Shown piece after piece: positions 21,665 to 32,602 of a stretch of DNA of 64,000 nt (the stretch's first letter is position 1; each line of letters begins with the position of its first letter). The position numbers and the translations under genes were made by a program. The notes below the pieces were generated by a model. It saw only the letters and a list, made by a program, of their open reading frames with translations, was not told the DNA's origin and made no database searches. The DNA is from Populus alba (taxonomy: Eukaryota > Streptophyta > Magnoliopsida > Malpighiales > Salicaceae), in contig NC_133297.1 in assembly GCF_005239225.2 (NCBI RefSeq), positions 23,225,882 through 23,289,881 on the forward strand, read 5' to 3'.

Positions 21665-21997
21665 TCAACAATCTAATATCGGTTCTAACAATATGGTAAT
21701 ACTCAAGTTAAATTATTTCAATATTCAACATATGAAAGAGAAAGGTGCAAGTCACCTACCTGCTCCACCTATGGGTTGTTCTTGTCTTGATGATGGTCCA
21801 ATCCCGACCGCACCACCTAAGACATCAATGGTCACAAATCAACACACTTGTATTTTTTTTTTTGAATCACATTCATCATCACACTTATTTCAAGAGTTCA
21901 TATGTTCACATTCAAGTGTTCCATATTTTACACCATCATATCATGAAATTGTTACTATCATTTAAGTCATTTCTGCCTAGGAGGCTTATTGTAGAAA

Positions 21998-22715
21998 TCG
22001 GTAGCGAGAAGTGGTTCGCTGCAGGCTGCCAGCAGCCAGTTCGGCAGCGAAAACTGGTTTGCTGTAGGCTGCCCAATTAGGCAGCGAGAATTGGTTCGCT
22101 GCAGGCTGCCAGTTCGGCAGCGACAACTGTTTCGTTGCCGGCAGCCAGTTCGGCAGCGAAAATTGGTTCGCTCCAAGCTGCCAGTTCGGCAGCAAAATAG
22201 AGTTTCGCTGCACAACACACAATCGGCAGCGAATGCTAATTTGTTGCAGTCGACACAGTTTTGGCAGCGAATCACATTTTCGCTGCACAACACACAACTC
22301 GGCAGCGAATATTAATTCGCTGCAGAAGGCTCAGTTTCAGCAGCGAAATAGAGTTTCGCTACACAACACACAAATCGGCAGCAAATGCTAATTCGCTGCA
22401 GCCGACATAGTTTCGGCAGTGAATCATTTTTGCTGCACAACACACAACTCGGCAGCGTATATTAATTCGCTGCAGAAGGCTCAGTTTCGGCACCGAAATA
22501 GAGTTTCGCTGCACAACACACAAATCGACAGCGAATGATAATTCGCTGCAGCCGACACAGTTTCGGCAGCGAATCACATTTTCGCTGCACAACACACAAC
22601 TCGACAGCGAATATTAATTCGCTGCAGAAGGCTCAGTTTCGGCAGCGAAATAGAGTTTCGCCACACAACAACGCAGTTTTGGCAGCGAATCAGAATTTCA
22701 CTACACAACATACAT
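21998..22715 (-). repeat. GGCAGCGA hairpin array (3' LTR)
   Basis: A run of alternating GGCAGCGA and TCGCTGC motifs forming many small inverted repeats, for example GCAGCGAAA, 5 bases, TTTCGCTGC (9-bp stem), and CAGCGAAT, 4 bases, ATTCGCTG (8-bp stem). Spacers such as CACAACACACAA recur. It is in the transcribed part of the LTR. Confidence 0.8.
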
Positions 22716-22769
22716 TTTGGCGTGTACACACACCACACATGCTGTAACAACCCCAGTATATACACCGTC

Positions 22770-23185
22770 ACTAAGTTCCAGCAGAACACACATATCGAAA
22801 CCATCAATTTTCAGCACATAATCCTTCAACAAAATTCCAGCAGAACACACACATGGAAAACCATCAATTACAGCATATAATCTTTCAATAAATTCCAGCA
22901 GAACACATCAATTACAGCATAACAAAACCCCAGCAGAACACATTTATTACAGCATGTAATCTTTCAACAAAACCCCAGCAGAACACATTAATTACAGCAT
23001 AACAAAACCCCAGCAGAACACATTTATTACAACATGTAATCTTTCAACAAAACCCCAGCAGAACACATTTATTACAACATGTAATCTTTCAACAAAACCC
23101 CAGCAGAACACATTAATTACAGCATAACAAAACCCCAGCAGAACACATTAATTACAGCATAACAAAACCCCAGCATAACACACAC
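22770..23185 (-). repeat. tandem array of about 37-bp CCCCAGCAGAACACA units
   Basis: Repeats of CCCCAGCAGAACACA followed by TTAATTACAGCATAACAAAA or TTTATTACAACATGTAATCT variants. The same array, shorter, is in the right LTR at 35728-36015. Confidence 0.75.
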
Positions 23186-23664
23186 ATGCATGCTGGCCCA
23201 CCCCATACTTAAAGCCAGCCCTCTACTATGATTTGTTATTTCCATTTTATTTATTTTTCTTTGTTAGATGTTCTGAAATTGGCTTCATTCCACTCTTGTT
23301 TCCTTGTTCTCCTAGTTAATTTAGTGTCCTTCACAGTTGACTTAGGTCTTAGATCAATTTTTCTTAGGGTTTTCTTCTTCATTTCCGTTTCTGAATTTAA
23401 CTAAGTTTGAGGAAGGTTAGACATTATTCTTTTCTCTTCTCCTGTTGGTTCTCCTCCTCCTTCTTCCTCTCACGTTTTCCAGCCCTCATTTTCCTCTCCT
23501 TTAGGCAGTTGTCCACTCCTCTCTCAAGGTCTCATCTTTCCCTCACAAGTTCACAAAGCATTCTCTACTGGTTTGATTTAAGTTTCTGTTGTGAAAGAGG
23601 AAGGGAAGAACGACATGCAGCTGCTGGTTTAGGAAGAAGATGGATCATTCTCTCTCCCCTCCTT

Positions 23665-23673
23665 GTATTTATA
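23665..23673 (-). promoter_or_regulatory. TATA box of the Tekay 3' LTR
   Basis: The minus strand reads GGAGTATAAATACAAGGAGG. The same box lies at 36540-36548 in the other LTR and at 46559-46567 (plus strand) in the solo LTR, always about 320-390 bases from the LTR 5' end. Confidence 0.7.
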
Positions 23674-23774
23674 CTCCCCATCAAATGAAATGGGTTGTTT
23701 GGGGGTTGGTTTAGATGTGTTCTTATCCTTGTTTTGGTCTATCTAAAACTGGTTTTACCCCTCCCTCCCAGCTC

Positions 23775-23940
23775 TGCATCGCGGTCGATCTAGAAATCGG
23801 TGGCGAAAACTGCATCGCTGCCGATTAAGAAATCGGCAGCAGAAACTGCGTCGCTGCCGATCAAGAAATCGACAACGAAAAACTGTGTCGCTGCCGATTT
23901 CTGTATCGGTAGCGAAGGCTGCAGCAAAAACTGCATCACC
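23775..23940 (-). repeat. ATCGGCAGCGA/TCGCTGCCGAT hairpin block upstream of the TATA box
   Basis: Three to four inverted pairs of the type ATCGGCAGCGA, about 8-14 bases, TCGCTGCCGAT, with some mutated arms. Equivalent blocks: 36655-36870, 46310-46425 and 61735-62125. They lie in U3, next to the CT/AT microsatellite. Confidence 0.75.
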
Positions 23941-23941
23941 A

Positions 23942-24009
<68 letters not shown>
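23942..24009. repeat. (CT)n(AT)n microsatellite in Tekay U3
   Basis: About 20 bases of CT followed by about 48 bases of AT. The right LTR has a shorter version (36875-36911), the solo LTR has only AT (46255-46300). Confidence 0.9.
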
Positions 24010-24010
<1 letters not shown>

Positions 24011-24025
24011 TTTTGGGTGTTTACA

Positions 24026-24037
24026 TTCTCCCCTCCT
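24026..24037 (-). promoter_or_regulatory. polypurine tract of the Tekay element
   Basis: The minus strand reads AGGAGGGGAGAA directly before the 3' LTR start TGTAAACACCC. This is the normal place and composition for the plus-strand primer of reverse transcription. Confidence 0.8.
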
Positions 24038-24061
24038 AAATATGAATTTCATCCTCGAAAT

Positions 24062-25502
24062 TTAAGAAGTTTCACACTCCATACCTGGTAGTTCAAATAG
24101 ATTGGGGTACTTTTTCCTCATCTCAACCTCCCTCTCCCAAGTTTCCTCTTCTACTTGAGCATTTCGCCATAAGATTCTGACGATGGGGATCTTTTTGCTC
24201 CGTAGCTCCTTCACTTCTTGATCTAGTATCCTTATGGGCCTCAATTCCAGTGTTAAGTCTTCCTTAACTTCTACTGGAACCTGGGGTAGAACTCGGGCGG
24301 GGTCCACGTCAGCCTTCCTTAACATGGAGACATGGAACACATCATGGACCTTGGCTAACTGTGGGGGCAAGTCCACCTTGTAGGCTACTGGTCCTACTCA
24401 TTGTAAGATTTTGAAGGGTCCGATGAAGTGGGGAGTTAACTTCCCTTTCAATCCAAACCGTAACATGTTCTTCCATGGGGCTACCTTCAAGAACACCTGG
24501 TACCCCATCCTGAACTCGAGAGGTCTTCTCCTCACATCGGCATACTTCTTCTTTCTATCCTGTGCGGCTTTGATACGATCCCTGATAGTTCTCACTTTCT
24601 TCGTGGCGACTTGGACCAACTGTGCACCATATAACTTCCGGTCCCCAATTTCCTCCCAACACAAAGGAGTTCTGCACCTCCTACCATACAAGGCTTCATA
24701 TGGGGCCATCCCTATTGTGGCTTGGTGACTATTGTTATACGTAAACTCCACCAATGCCATGTGTTCCTCCCAGTTTCCTCCAAATTCTAGCACACAGGCC
24801 CGTAATAGGTCTTCCAAGACTTGGATGACTCTTTTTGATTGGCCATCCGTTTGAGGGTGAAACGCAGTGCTCATGTCCAATCTTGTCCCCAAGGCATGTT
24901 GTATGCTCGGCCAAAGTCGAGAGGTGAACCTGGGATCTCGATCCGATACAATGGACACCGGAATCCCATGAAGTCGTACCACCTCATTTATGTAGATCTT
25001 GGCAAGCTTGTCCACCGAGTCGGTCATCTTTATAGGCAAGAATAGTGTAGATTTCGTCAACCGATCTACAATGACCCATATTGCATCATTTCCTTTCCTC
25101 CCTTTGGGAAATCTTGACACGAAATCCATGGTGATCATCTCCCACTTCCATTCTGGAATTTGTAATGGTTGTAATGGTCCCGCAGGCCTTTAGTGTTCAA
25201 CCTTGACTTGTTGACATATCTCACACTTTGACACATACTTAGCTATTTCCCTTTTCATATTAGGCCACCAATAGAGGTGTTTCAGGTCTCGATACATCTT
25301 AGTGCTGCCAGGATGTATGGAGAACTTGGACTCATGTGCTTATTGTAGAACCATTCATTTGATTGTTTCATCATTAGGCATGTACAACCGTTGTCCCATC
25401 ATCAAGGATCCATCATCCGCTACTCGGAATTTCATTTCTACCTCGGCCTCCACATTCTTCCTAATCTTGGACCCCACCTTGTCATGGAATTGGGCATGTA
25501 GT
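24062..25502 (-). pseudogene. pol: Tekay integrase with chromodomain-like C-terminus
   Basis: N-terminal zinc finger remnant near 25190-25330 ([20 protein letters not shown], then ICQQVK), a nonsense codon after VEH, then the catalytic core from MITMDFVSRFPKGRKG (first Asp in ITMDF), second Asp in IVSDRDPRF, and the Glu region around TAFHPQTDGQSKR. It continues to the GPY/F-type motif (LTPHFIGPFKILQ). A TGA follows at 24398-24400, in a context where Arg (CGA) is usual. The remaining frame ends with VRILWRNAQVEEETWERE and EMRKKYPNLF, the tail of a Tekay-type chromodomain thought to guide integration to heterochromatin. The TGA and upstream stop make it non-functional. Confidence 0.85.
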
Positions 25503-25504
25503 AT

Positions 25505-26311
25505 CTATTCTTGATACGTTGGTCGCACCACTAATTGGGCTACTAACCCACCTCCTGCATTAATTCCCAAATCTGCACCCAACTCTTTTAATTCTGCCAA
25601 TTGCCGCTCCTTCCCCACTGTTAAGCTTCCCAAGGAGGCTTTATTTTTGCGACTGAGGGCATCTGCCACCACGTTTGCTTTCCCCGGGTGGTATTCTATG
25701 GTGCAATCATAATCCTTAATGAGCTCTATCCACCTTCTTTGTCGCATGTTCAACTCCTTTTGCGACATCAGATACTTCAGGCTCTCATGATCAGTAAAAA
25801 TTTGGGTTCGAGACCCATACAAATAGTGTCTCCATATCCTCAAGGCAAATACTACAGCTGCCAACTCCAGGTCGTGCACCGGGTAGTTCACCTCATAAGT
25901 CTTTAATTGCCTTGATGCATAGGCGATCACCTTCCCATGTTGCATCAAAACACACCCCAATCCCTTCCTCGAGGCCTCACTATATACCACAAAACCCTCG
26001 GTCCCTGAGGGAAGGGTTAACATTGGAGCAGTGGTGAGCCTCCTCTTCAATTCTAGGAAGCTTTTCTCATATTCTTCCGACCACACCCATTTCTTATCCT
26101 TCCTAGTTAGCTGGGTCAAAGGGGTTGCAATCAGGGAAAAACCTTCAATAAATCTCCGATAGTATCCTGCAAGTCCCAGGAAGCTACGTATTTCAGTGAC
26201 CGAAGTCGGTCTTTCCCATTTCAAGACTGCTTCGACTTTTTAGGGGTCAACAAAAACACCTTCGGCTGAAATGACATGTCCCAGAAACGTCACTATCTTC
26301 AGCCAAAATTA
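25505..26311 (-). pseudogene. pol: Tekay RT C-terminus and RNase H
   Basis: From the connection region (VTFLGHVISAEGVFVDP, then a stop, then [11 protein letters not shown]) through [16 protein letters not shown] to the RNase H domain: [51 protein letters not shown] and VVADALSRK. In active enzymes the first motif is YSDAS; here Asp is replaced by Glu (YSEAS), which removes a metal-binding residue. Stops at 26312-26314 and near 26240 separate it from the RT. Confidence 0.85.
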
Positions 26312-27470
26312 TCATTTACTTAGTTTTGCATATAGTTGGTGATCTCTCAAGGTTTGTAAGGTTTGTCTTAAGTATTCTTCGTGCTCCTCGAAAGAATTCA
26401 AGTACACCAATATATCATCAATGAATACCACCACAAACTTATCCAGGTATGGATGGAAAACCCGATTCATCAAATCCATAAAGAGGGCTGGGGCGTTCGT
26501 CAACCCGAACGGTAGCACCAAAAATTCATAGTGTCCGTAACGAGTTCTAAATGCGGTCTTTGTTACATCCGCTTCTTTAATCTTCATCTGATAGTACCCT
26601 GATCTCAGATCTATCTTCGAAAATGCCCTCGCCCCCTTTAATTGGTCGAACAAATCATCTATCCAAGGTAACAGATACTTGTTTTTCATTGTTATTTTGT
26701 TCAACTGTCGATAGTCAATACAAAGTCTATGGGTTCCATCTTTCTTTCTTATAAATAGGACCGGTGCTCCCCAAGGAGAATTACTGGGTCGTATGAACCC
26801 TTTGTCTAATAATTCCTGTAATTGAGTCTTTAACTTGTTCAGTTCTGTTGGAGCCATCCGATACGGTTGTTGGGCTATGGGTGGGACTCCAGGAAAAGTG
26901 TCTATAGACACCTCTACCTCTCGCTCCGGGGGTAGTCCTGGTAGTTCTTCAGGAAACACATCTGGGAAATCCTTCACCACAGGAATATCCTTCAATCGTG
27001 GACCTTCATCATTAGAGTTTAAGATGTATGCGAGGTATCTCATACATCCCTTTCTTAAAAGTTTTTGGGTTGTTACCACCAATATTAAAGCATTCAGTTT
27101 GAGAACTCTCTCTCCTTCAAAAGTCATTTTCTCGCCCTTAGGTGTTTGGAAAGTAACAGTTTTAGCATAACAATCTATTAGAGCCTTGTATTTACTCAAC
27201 CAATTCATACCTAGTATTATGTCAAAATCATGCAGCTCTAAGGGAATCAAGTCTACTTCTGTTTCATACCCGGATAAACTAACCCCTACATCCACATATA
27301 CAATATTTGTTTCAACCATGTTTCCCATTAGAGTTCCAATTACAAACCCCTTCTCTACTATTTCTACTTCCTTTCTTAATTTAGTGACAATTCTCTTAGC
27401 AATGAATGAGTGGGTGGCACCCGTATCAAACAACACATGCACATTAAAATCATTCAATAGTAGTGTACCT
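26312..27470 (-). pseudogene. pol: Tekay protease and reverse transcriptase
   Basis: Protease with active-site motif [12 protein letters not shown] and the later IILGMNWL flap-side motif. RT follows: [47 protein letters not shown], then the catalytic [12 protein letters not shown]. The frame is clean from 27457 to a double stop (TGA TAA) at 26309-26314, in the place of the usual C-E of FSKCEFWL. A small frameshift near 27470 separates the protease from gag. A gag-pol fusion frame is usual in Tekay. Confidence 0.88.
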
Positions 27471-27633
27471 GACCTGCCACCACATCCGATGCAGCCCTGG
27501 CCTCCTCCTGTGTCAGGTGAAAGACCCTCCCCGGGGTCTAATCATTTTGTGCCCTCGACTTCCCTCGACTAGAGTTTGCCCCTGATTGAGAAGATCTCAC
27601 TGGCCTATTAACGGTGGCTGACTGCTGGTGGCT

Positions 27634-29007
27634 CTAATTGGGCTGTCTATAGCTCTGTACTTGTCCGGTGTTCCTTTTGGGGCAGTCCCTCTTGTAATGA
27701 CCTCTTCCACCACAATAATGACACCTTTGACTAAGATATTGGCAGTTCCTCCACCTATGACCCTCTCCTCTGCACACAAAGCATCGCTCGGGGGAAACTG
27801 AGCAGTCCCCAGGGTGTTTTTGTCCATATTTTACACAAAAAGGATAGTCAACACCCTTGCGGTCACCGGTCCTAGTTGAAGAGTTTGTCCTCGAGTGCGA
27901 CTGTCCAACCATCACTCTCCACTTGACTATTGGTGAGGCGGTAATATCAAACTCCCCTTTTTTCCGTACTGCTCAAACACTCCACTTTTTCCTTTCTTCG
28001 GGTGCGGTGGTCTGCCGCTGAAATAGTCCCCATCTCTCTTTTTGCTTATACCCTGATACCCCCTTGGCTTTCTCCAATACATGCCTCCAGAGCTTGTGCA
28101 ACCTCAATCAACTCCCTCACAGATTTAAATCGCAAGGCGATCAATCCTTGTCTCAAATCCTGTCGTAAACCATCTCTCAACTTTTCAATCATATGTTCCT
28201 CTGTCGGCACATAGTGTGGGGCGAACAATGAGAGGTCATGGAATCTCTTTTCGTACTCCAATACCGACATTTCACCCTGTCTTAATGCCAAGAACTCTTG
28301 TTCTTTCACCTTGCGATGATACTTGGAATAAAATTGATTCTCAAACTCTATCTTGAAGTCACTCCAAGTTAGTGTCTCAGTTGCACGCCTTAGCTGAACT
28401 GTTTCCCACCATGTCATGGCCCTATCAAACAGTAACTGGGTTGCCCAATTTACCCTCAAACCCTCAAGTATGCTTATTTGAATCATTGTCTTTTCTACCT
28501 TCCTGATCCATCTTCCAGCTATCTCTACATCTTGTTCCCCCATATACGGTTCACAGCCCATTTCCCTCATACTCTTGACTAGTCGCACCAGTGGCACCAC
28601 ATTATCCATGGTCATGCTAGTCATAGGGGCTGCTTGTGGAATCTGCGTGGTGGGAGTTGTTTGTGCCGCTAAACTAGCCATGCCCTCCATCACTGCTTTA
28701 ACTATTTGTACAAGGAGTCCTGCATCTACATATTGTGGGGCACACCAGTTGGAACAGTAGATGGTTGTGCTTCTGATCTTTCTCGCTGCTCTATTGCGAC
28801 TGGGGGTGTTCCCTTTGTCTGATTAGGCCTCGGGCCTTCCCCCGCCACCGTATCTCCCCCCTGCAAGGTTTCAGGTGGTATTATCAAAGCATGAGATGCC
28901 GTATCAACCAAGGGATCTTCGTCTTGCCAACCTTGGGCACCTTGGTTCATGCCCCTCCTTTCTAAGGAGGGCGACTCAGTTTGTGTCCCTTGTCGGGTGC
29001 GTACCAT
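27634..29007 (-). pseudogene. gag: Tekay gag with zinc knuckles
   Basis: Start MVRTRQGTQ at 29007, just after the PBS. A frameshift near 28750 moves the frame to MEGMASLAAQTT (28693 on); the retrotrans_gag domain follows (WATQLLFDRAMTWWETVQLR, ALRQGEMSVLEYEKRFHDLS, LRDGLRQDLRQGLIAL). After a second frame change near 28040-27920 come Cys/His boxes: CVKYGQKHPGDC, CFVCRGEGHRWRNC and CHYCGGRGHYKRDC; the last two are perfect C-x2-C-x4-H-x4-C knuckles. Length is normal for chromovirus gag. Frameshifts make it inactive. Confidence 0.85.
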
Positions 29008-29063
29008 CCTGAAATTCATCGCAACAACACATTTATTAATGATCCTCAGGATCCAAAACAAGT

Positions 29064-29075
29064 GCTTTGATACCA
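29064..29075 (-). promoter_or_regulatory. primer binding site (initiator tRNA-Met type)
   Basis: The minus strand reads TGGTATCAAAGC two bases after the LTR end, one mismatch from the usual TGGTATCAGAGC complementary to initiator tRNA-Met. Confidence 0.8.
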
Positions 29076-29635
29076 ATAGTAACAACCCGGCTTTCCAAGC
29101 CCAAAACAACAGTAGATTTATTTTATATATATATATATATATATATACTTAATACACATGGTGCCGGTAATCAGTGAACCTGAATCCTCACATCATCAAA
29201 ATACAATCCATACAATCAACATTTCATTTAAAAGTGAATCTTACACAATCACGTAATATTAAGGTTGCATGTTTGAAGTTCATATTAAAAACATATACAT
29301 AGACATGAGTTTGCATTCCTATCCTACTAATAGCCATCACAAATTTAAACAAAAAGGATCTAATAAAAGTTATACATTCAGTACGTTGATCCATATAAAA
29401 TACATTGTGATTTAGAATGCATCTACATGATTCCTTGCAAAAGTATCGGGTTTCCTAGACATCTCGTTGGTGTGACGTCCCTGCAGCAGTACAAAACATT
29501 TAAGAGAATGCAAATACTTAATAATAATAATTATAATGGTACTAACGGTCTGGCAGTTAAATGAAGCATTAATATTTATAATTTATTCATGTATTTGATA
29601 TAACAGCTAGTAGTACATATAGATGCACAAGTTTT

Positions 29636-29925
29636 CGGATGCCATTAGCTGAAGCTAATCGTTCAGTTGTCCCGGCCATCCATCTGGATGCCATTAGCCG
29701 AAGCTAATCAATCCTTCATCCCGGCCATCCATGCGGATGCCATTAGCCAAAGCTAATCATTCATTTTTCCCGGCCATCCATCCGGATGCCATTAGCCAAA
29801 GCTAATCAGTCCTTCATCCCGACCATCCATCCGGATGCCATTAGCCAAAGCTAATTAGTCCTTGATCCCGGTCATCCATTCGTATGCCATTAGCCGAAGC
29901 TAATCCACCATTAGTCAACATTTAA
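29636..29925 (-). repeat. six 49-bp tandem units with ATTAGC/GCTAAT hairpin (5' LTR)
   Basis: Units begin at 29636, 29685, 29734, 29783, 29832 and 29881. Three units have ATTAGC-CAAA-GCTAAT in place of CGAA or TGAA; the stem is kept in all while the loop varies. Confidence 0.85.
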
Positions 29926-30253
29926 GCATTCGACAATCTAATATCAGTTCTAACAATATGGTAATACTCAAGTTAAAATATTTCAATATTCAATGTATGA
30001 AAGAGAAAGGTGCAAGTCACCTACCTGCTCCACCTGTGGGTTGTTCTTGTCTTGATGATGGTCCAATCTCGACCGCACCACCTAAGACATCAACGGTCAC
30101 AAATCAGCACAATTGTATTTTTTTTTTAATCACATTCATCATCACACTTATTTCAAGAGTTCATATGTTCACATTCAAGTGTTCCATATTTTACACCATC
30201 ATATCATGAAATTGTTACTAGCATTTAAGTCATTTCTGCCTAGGAGGCTTATT

Positions 30254-31070
30254 ATAGAAATCAGCAGCGAGAATTGGTTCGCTGCAGGCTGGCAGTTCTG
30301 CAGCGACACCTGTTTCGCTGCCGGCAGCCAGTTCGGCAGCGAAAACTGGTTCGCTGCAAGCTGCCCAATTCGGCAGTGAGAAATGGTTCGCTGCATGCTG
30401 CCAGTTCGGCAGCGACAACTGTTTCGCTGCCGGCAACCAGTTCGGCAGTGAAAACTGGTTCGCTGCAGGCTGCCAGTTCGGCAGCAAAATAGAGTTTCGC
30501 TGCACAACACACAATCGGCAGCGAATGCTAATTCGCTGCAGCCGACACAGTTTCGGCAGCGAATCACATTTTTGCTGCACAACACACAACTCGGCAACGA
30601 ATATTAATTCGCTGCAGAAGGCTCAGTTTCGGCAGCAAAATAGAGTTTCGCTGCACAACACACAACTTGGCAGTGAATGCTAATTCGCTGCAGAAGGCTC
30701 AGTTTCGGCAGCGAAATAGAGTTTCGCTGCACAACACAAAAATTGGCAGTGAATGCTAATTCACTGCAGCCGACACAGTTTCGGCAGCGAATCACATTTT
30801 CACTGCTCAACACACAACTCTTCGCTGCAGAAGGCTCAGTTTCGACAGCGAAATAGAGTTTCGCTGCACAACACACAAATCGGCAGCAAATGCTAATTCG
30901 TTGCAGCCAATACAGTTTCGGCAGCGAAATAGAGTTTCGCTACACAACACACAAATCGGCAGCGAATATTAATTCGCTGCAGAAGGCTCAGTTTCGGCAG
31001 CGAAATAGAGTTTCGCCGCACAACAACGCAGTTTTGGCAGCGAATCAGAATTTCGCTGCACAACATACAT
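30254..31070 (-). repeat. GGCAGCGA hairpin array (5' LTR)
   Basis: Same composition as 21998-22715 but about 100 bases longer, with additional GGCAGTGAATGCTAATTC units. Stems of 7-9 bp with short loops alternate with CACAACACACAA spacers. Confidence 0.8.
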
Positions 31071-31929
31071 TTTGGTGAGTGCACACACCACATGTAACAA
31101 CCCTGATTTCCCACATCCTTTTTCGCGATACATTGGAAATTTTCAGGTAAATTTTTATATATATATATATATATATACCGATTCCATCAAATTTCTACCA
31201 AAATTTTGGCAGAGTCTCCCCTATAATAGGAGGTCCCAAGTTATCGACAAAACCATATTACACTTCCAATTTTAATTCACATCCTGATCCAATCATCCTG
31301 GATCTCAACTCAACTCAAGATCATCAACACAACACATGTTATTCAATAACATCATATAATGTAATTCAAGTTAAAGATTCGATTTCCAACTCTAAACATG
31401 CATGGTTAAATAGGTACTTAAAGTTACAAACATTAAATTAAAGTCATACATTCAAATTTACAAATTAATATTACATTTCAAGTTTTAGGATATAAGACTC
31501 TTAATTTACAAATAATTACATGGTCAAAAGCAAAAGGTAACTAAACCAATATCATTCTGGACGCGACCTTGATGGACCTGAAAAATAGAAATTAACGTGT
31601 ACACATAAATATAAAAAGGTAGTAACAAACAATAACAATGATAGGTAATAATCTTCATAGAATTTCTTTTGAGACATAAAATTAGGTATAAACCTCTTTT
31701 ACAACATGCATTTTCAATCTATTACCAATATCCATCTAATATCCTTTCCCATTTGTTGAGAATAATTTCATCTTGGAAATCTCAACACAACTCAACGATT
31801 TTCGAACACCATCTCCTTATAAATCAATTCTCTCTTTATACCAAGACATTTCTCTCTTGATATCCTTAGCTTATCTCATTCCTTTGGAATAACTAATTAA
31901 TATTTTCCCTTTTATTTTCTAGAAAGTAA

Positions 31930-32602
31930 TTGCCGACACTAATAAATCTCAATAGTATCATTAGTCTTTTACTTATTCATATCTGATTTACCATCAAAGC
32001 TGCCAATGTCAAGAACCCTTGACACTATCAACCTCCTTACCTGGAGTAGCTAATCACACCAAAAATGGTTGTCGATACCAATGTGACCTATTGATATCAT
32101 TAACTACTCTCGACCCAGAATAGTTAATAAACCTATCTTTTTCACTGAACCAGGAGTAACCATGCCGATGTTAGTAATCTTTACTAACATCATTAGTCAC
32201 CCAATTGCTCGGGATCGACTAATCAATTTTAAGAAATGCCAGCACCAATGAAACCTCATTGATACCATTAGCAATCCAAACCCGAATTGCTAATCAATGT
32301 CGTCTGAAATGCCGATACCAATGAAACCTCATTGATACCATTAACTATCCAAACCCGGATAGCTAATCAATGTCACCCTAATTGCCGGTACCAATGAAAC
32401 CTCATTGATACCATTAGCTATCCAAACCCGGATAGCTAATCAATGTCACCCTAAATGCCGGTACCAATGAAACCTCATTAATACCATTAGCTATCCAAAC
32501 CCGGATAGCTAATCAATGTCACCCTAAATGCCGGTACCAATGAAACCTCATTGATACCTTTAGCTATCTAAACCCGGATAGCTAATCAATGTCACTTGAA
32601 AT
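31930..32602 (-). repeat. 73-bp tandem array with long hairpin, in the nested solo LTR
   Basis: Five clear units start at 32238, 32311, 32384, 32457 and 32530, preceded by more decayed ones to about 31930. Most units hold ATTAGCTATCC, 6 bases (AAACCC), GGATAGCTAAT, an 11-bp perfect stem. The array lies downstream of the TATA box. Confidence 0.85.

Larger units (their letters stand above)
20845..24025 (-). repeat. 3' LTR of the Tekay element (3.18 kb)
   Basis: Minus-strand ends TGTAAACACCC … GGGTTGTTACA. From its 5' end: CT/AT microsatellite (23942-24009), hairpin block with TCGGCAGCGA cores (23775-23940), TATA box (23665-23673), an array of about 37-bp units (22770-23185), hairpin array (21998-22715), and five 49-bp units (21421-21664). 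It matches the right LTR closely apart from copy-number changes. Confidence 0.88.

Noticed and set aside
21967..22300. Cys-rich frames over the hairpin array (CRTGSLQR-type repeats)
   Set aside because: By-product of GGCAGCGA repeats read in frame; present in several frames and both strands.
21421..22715. CRISPR-like regular repeats
   Set aside because: Units are contiguous or degenerate with no unique spacers and no cas genes; the setting is a plant retrotransposon LTR.
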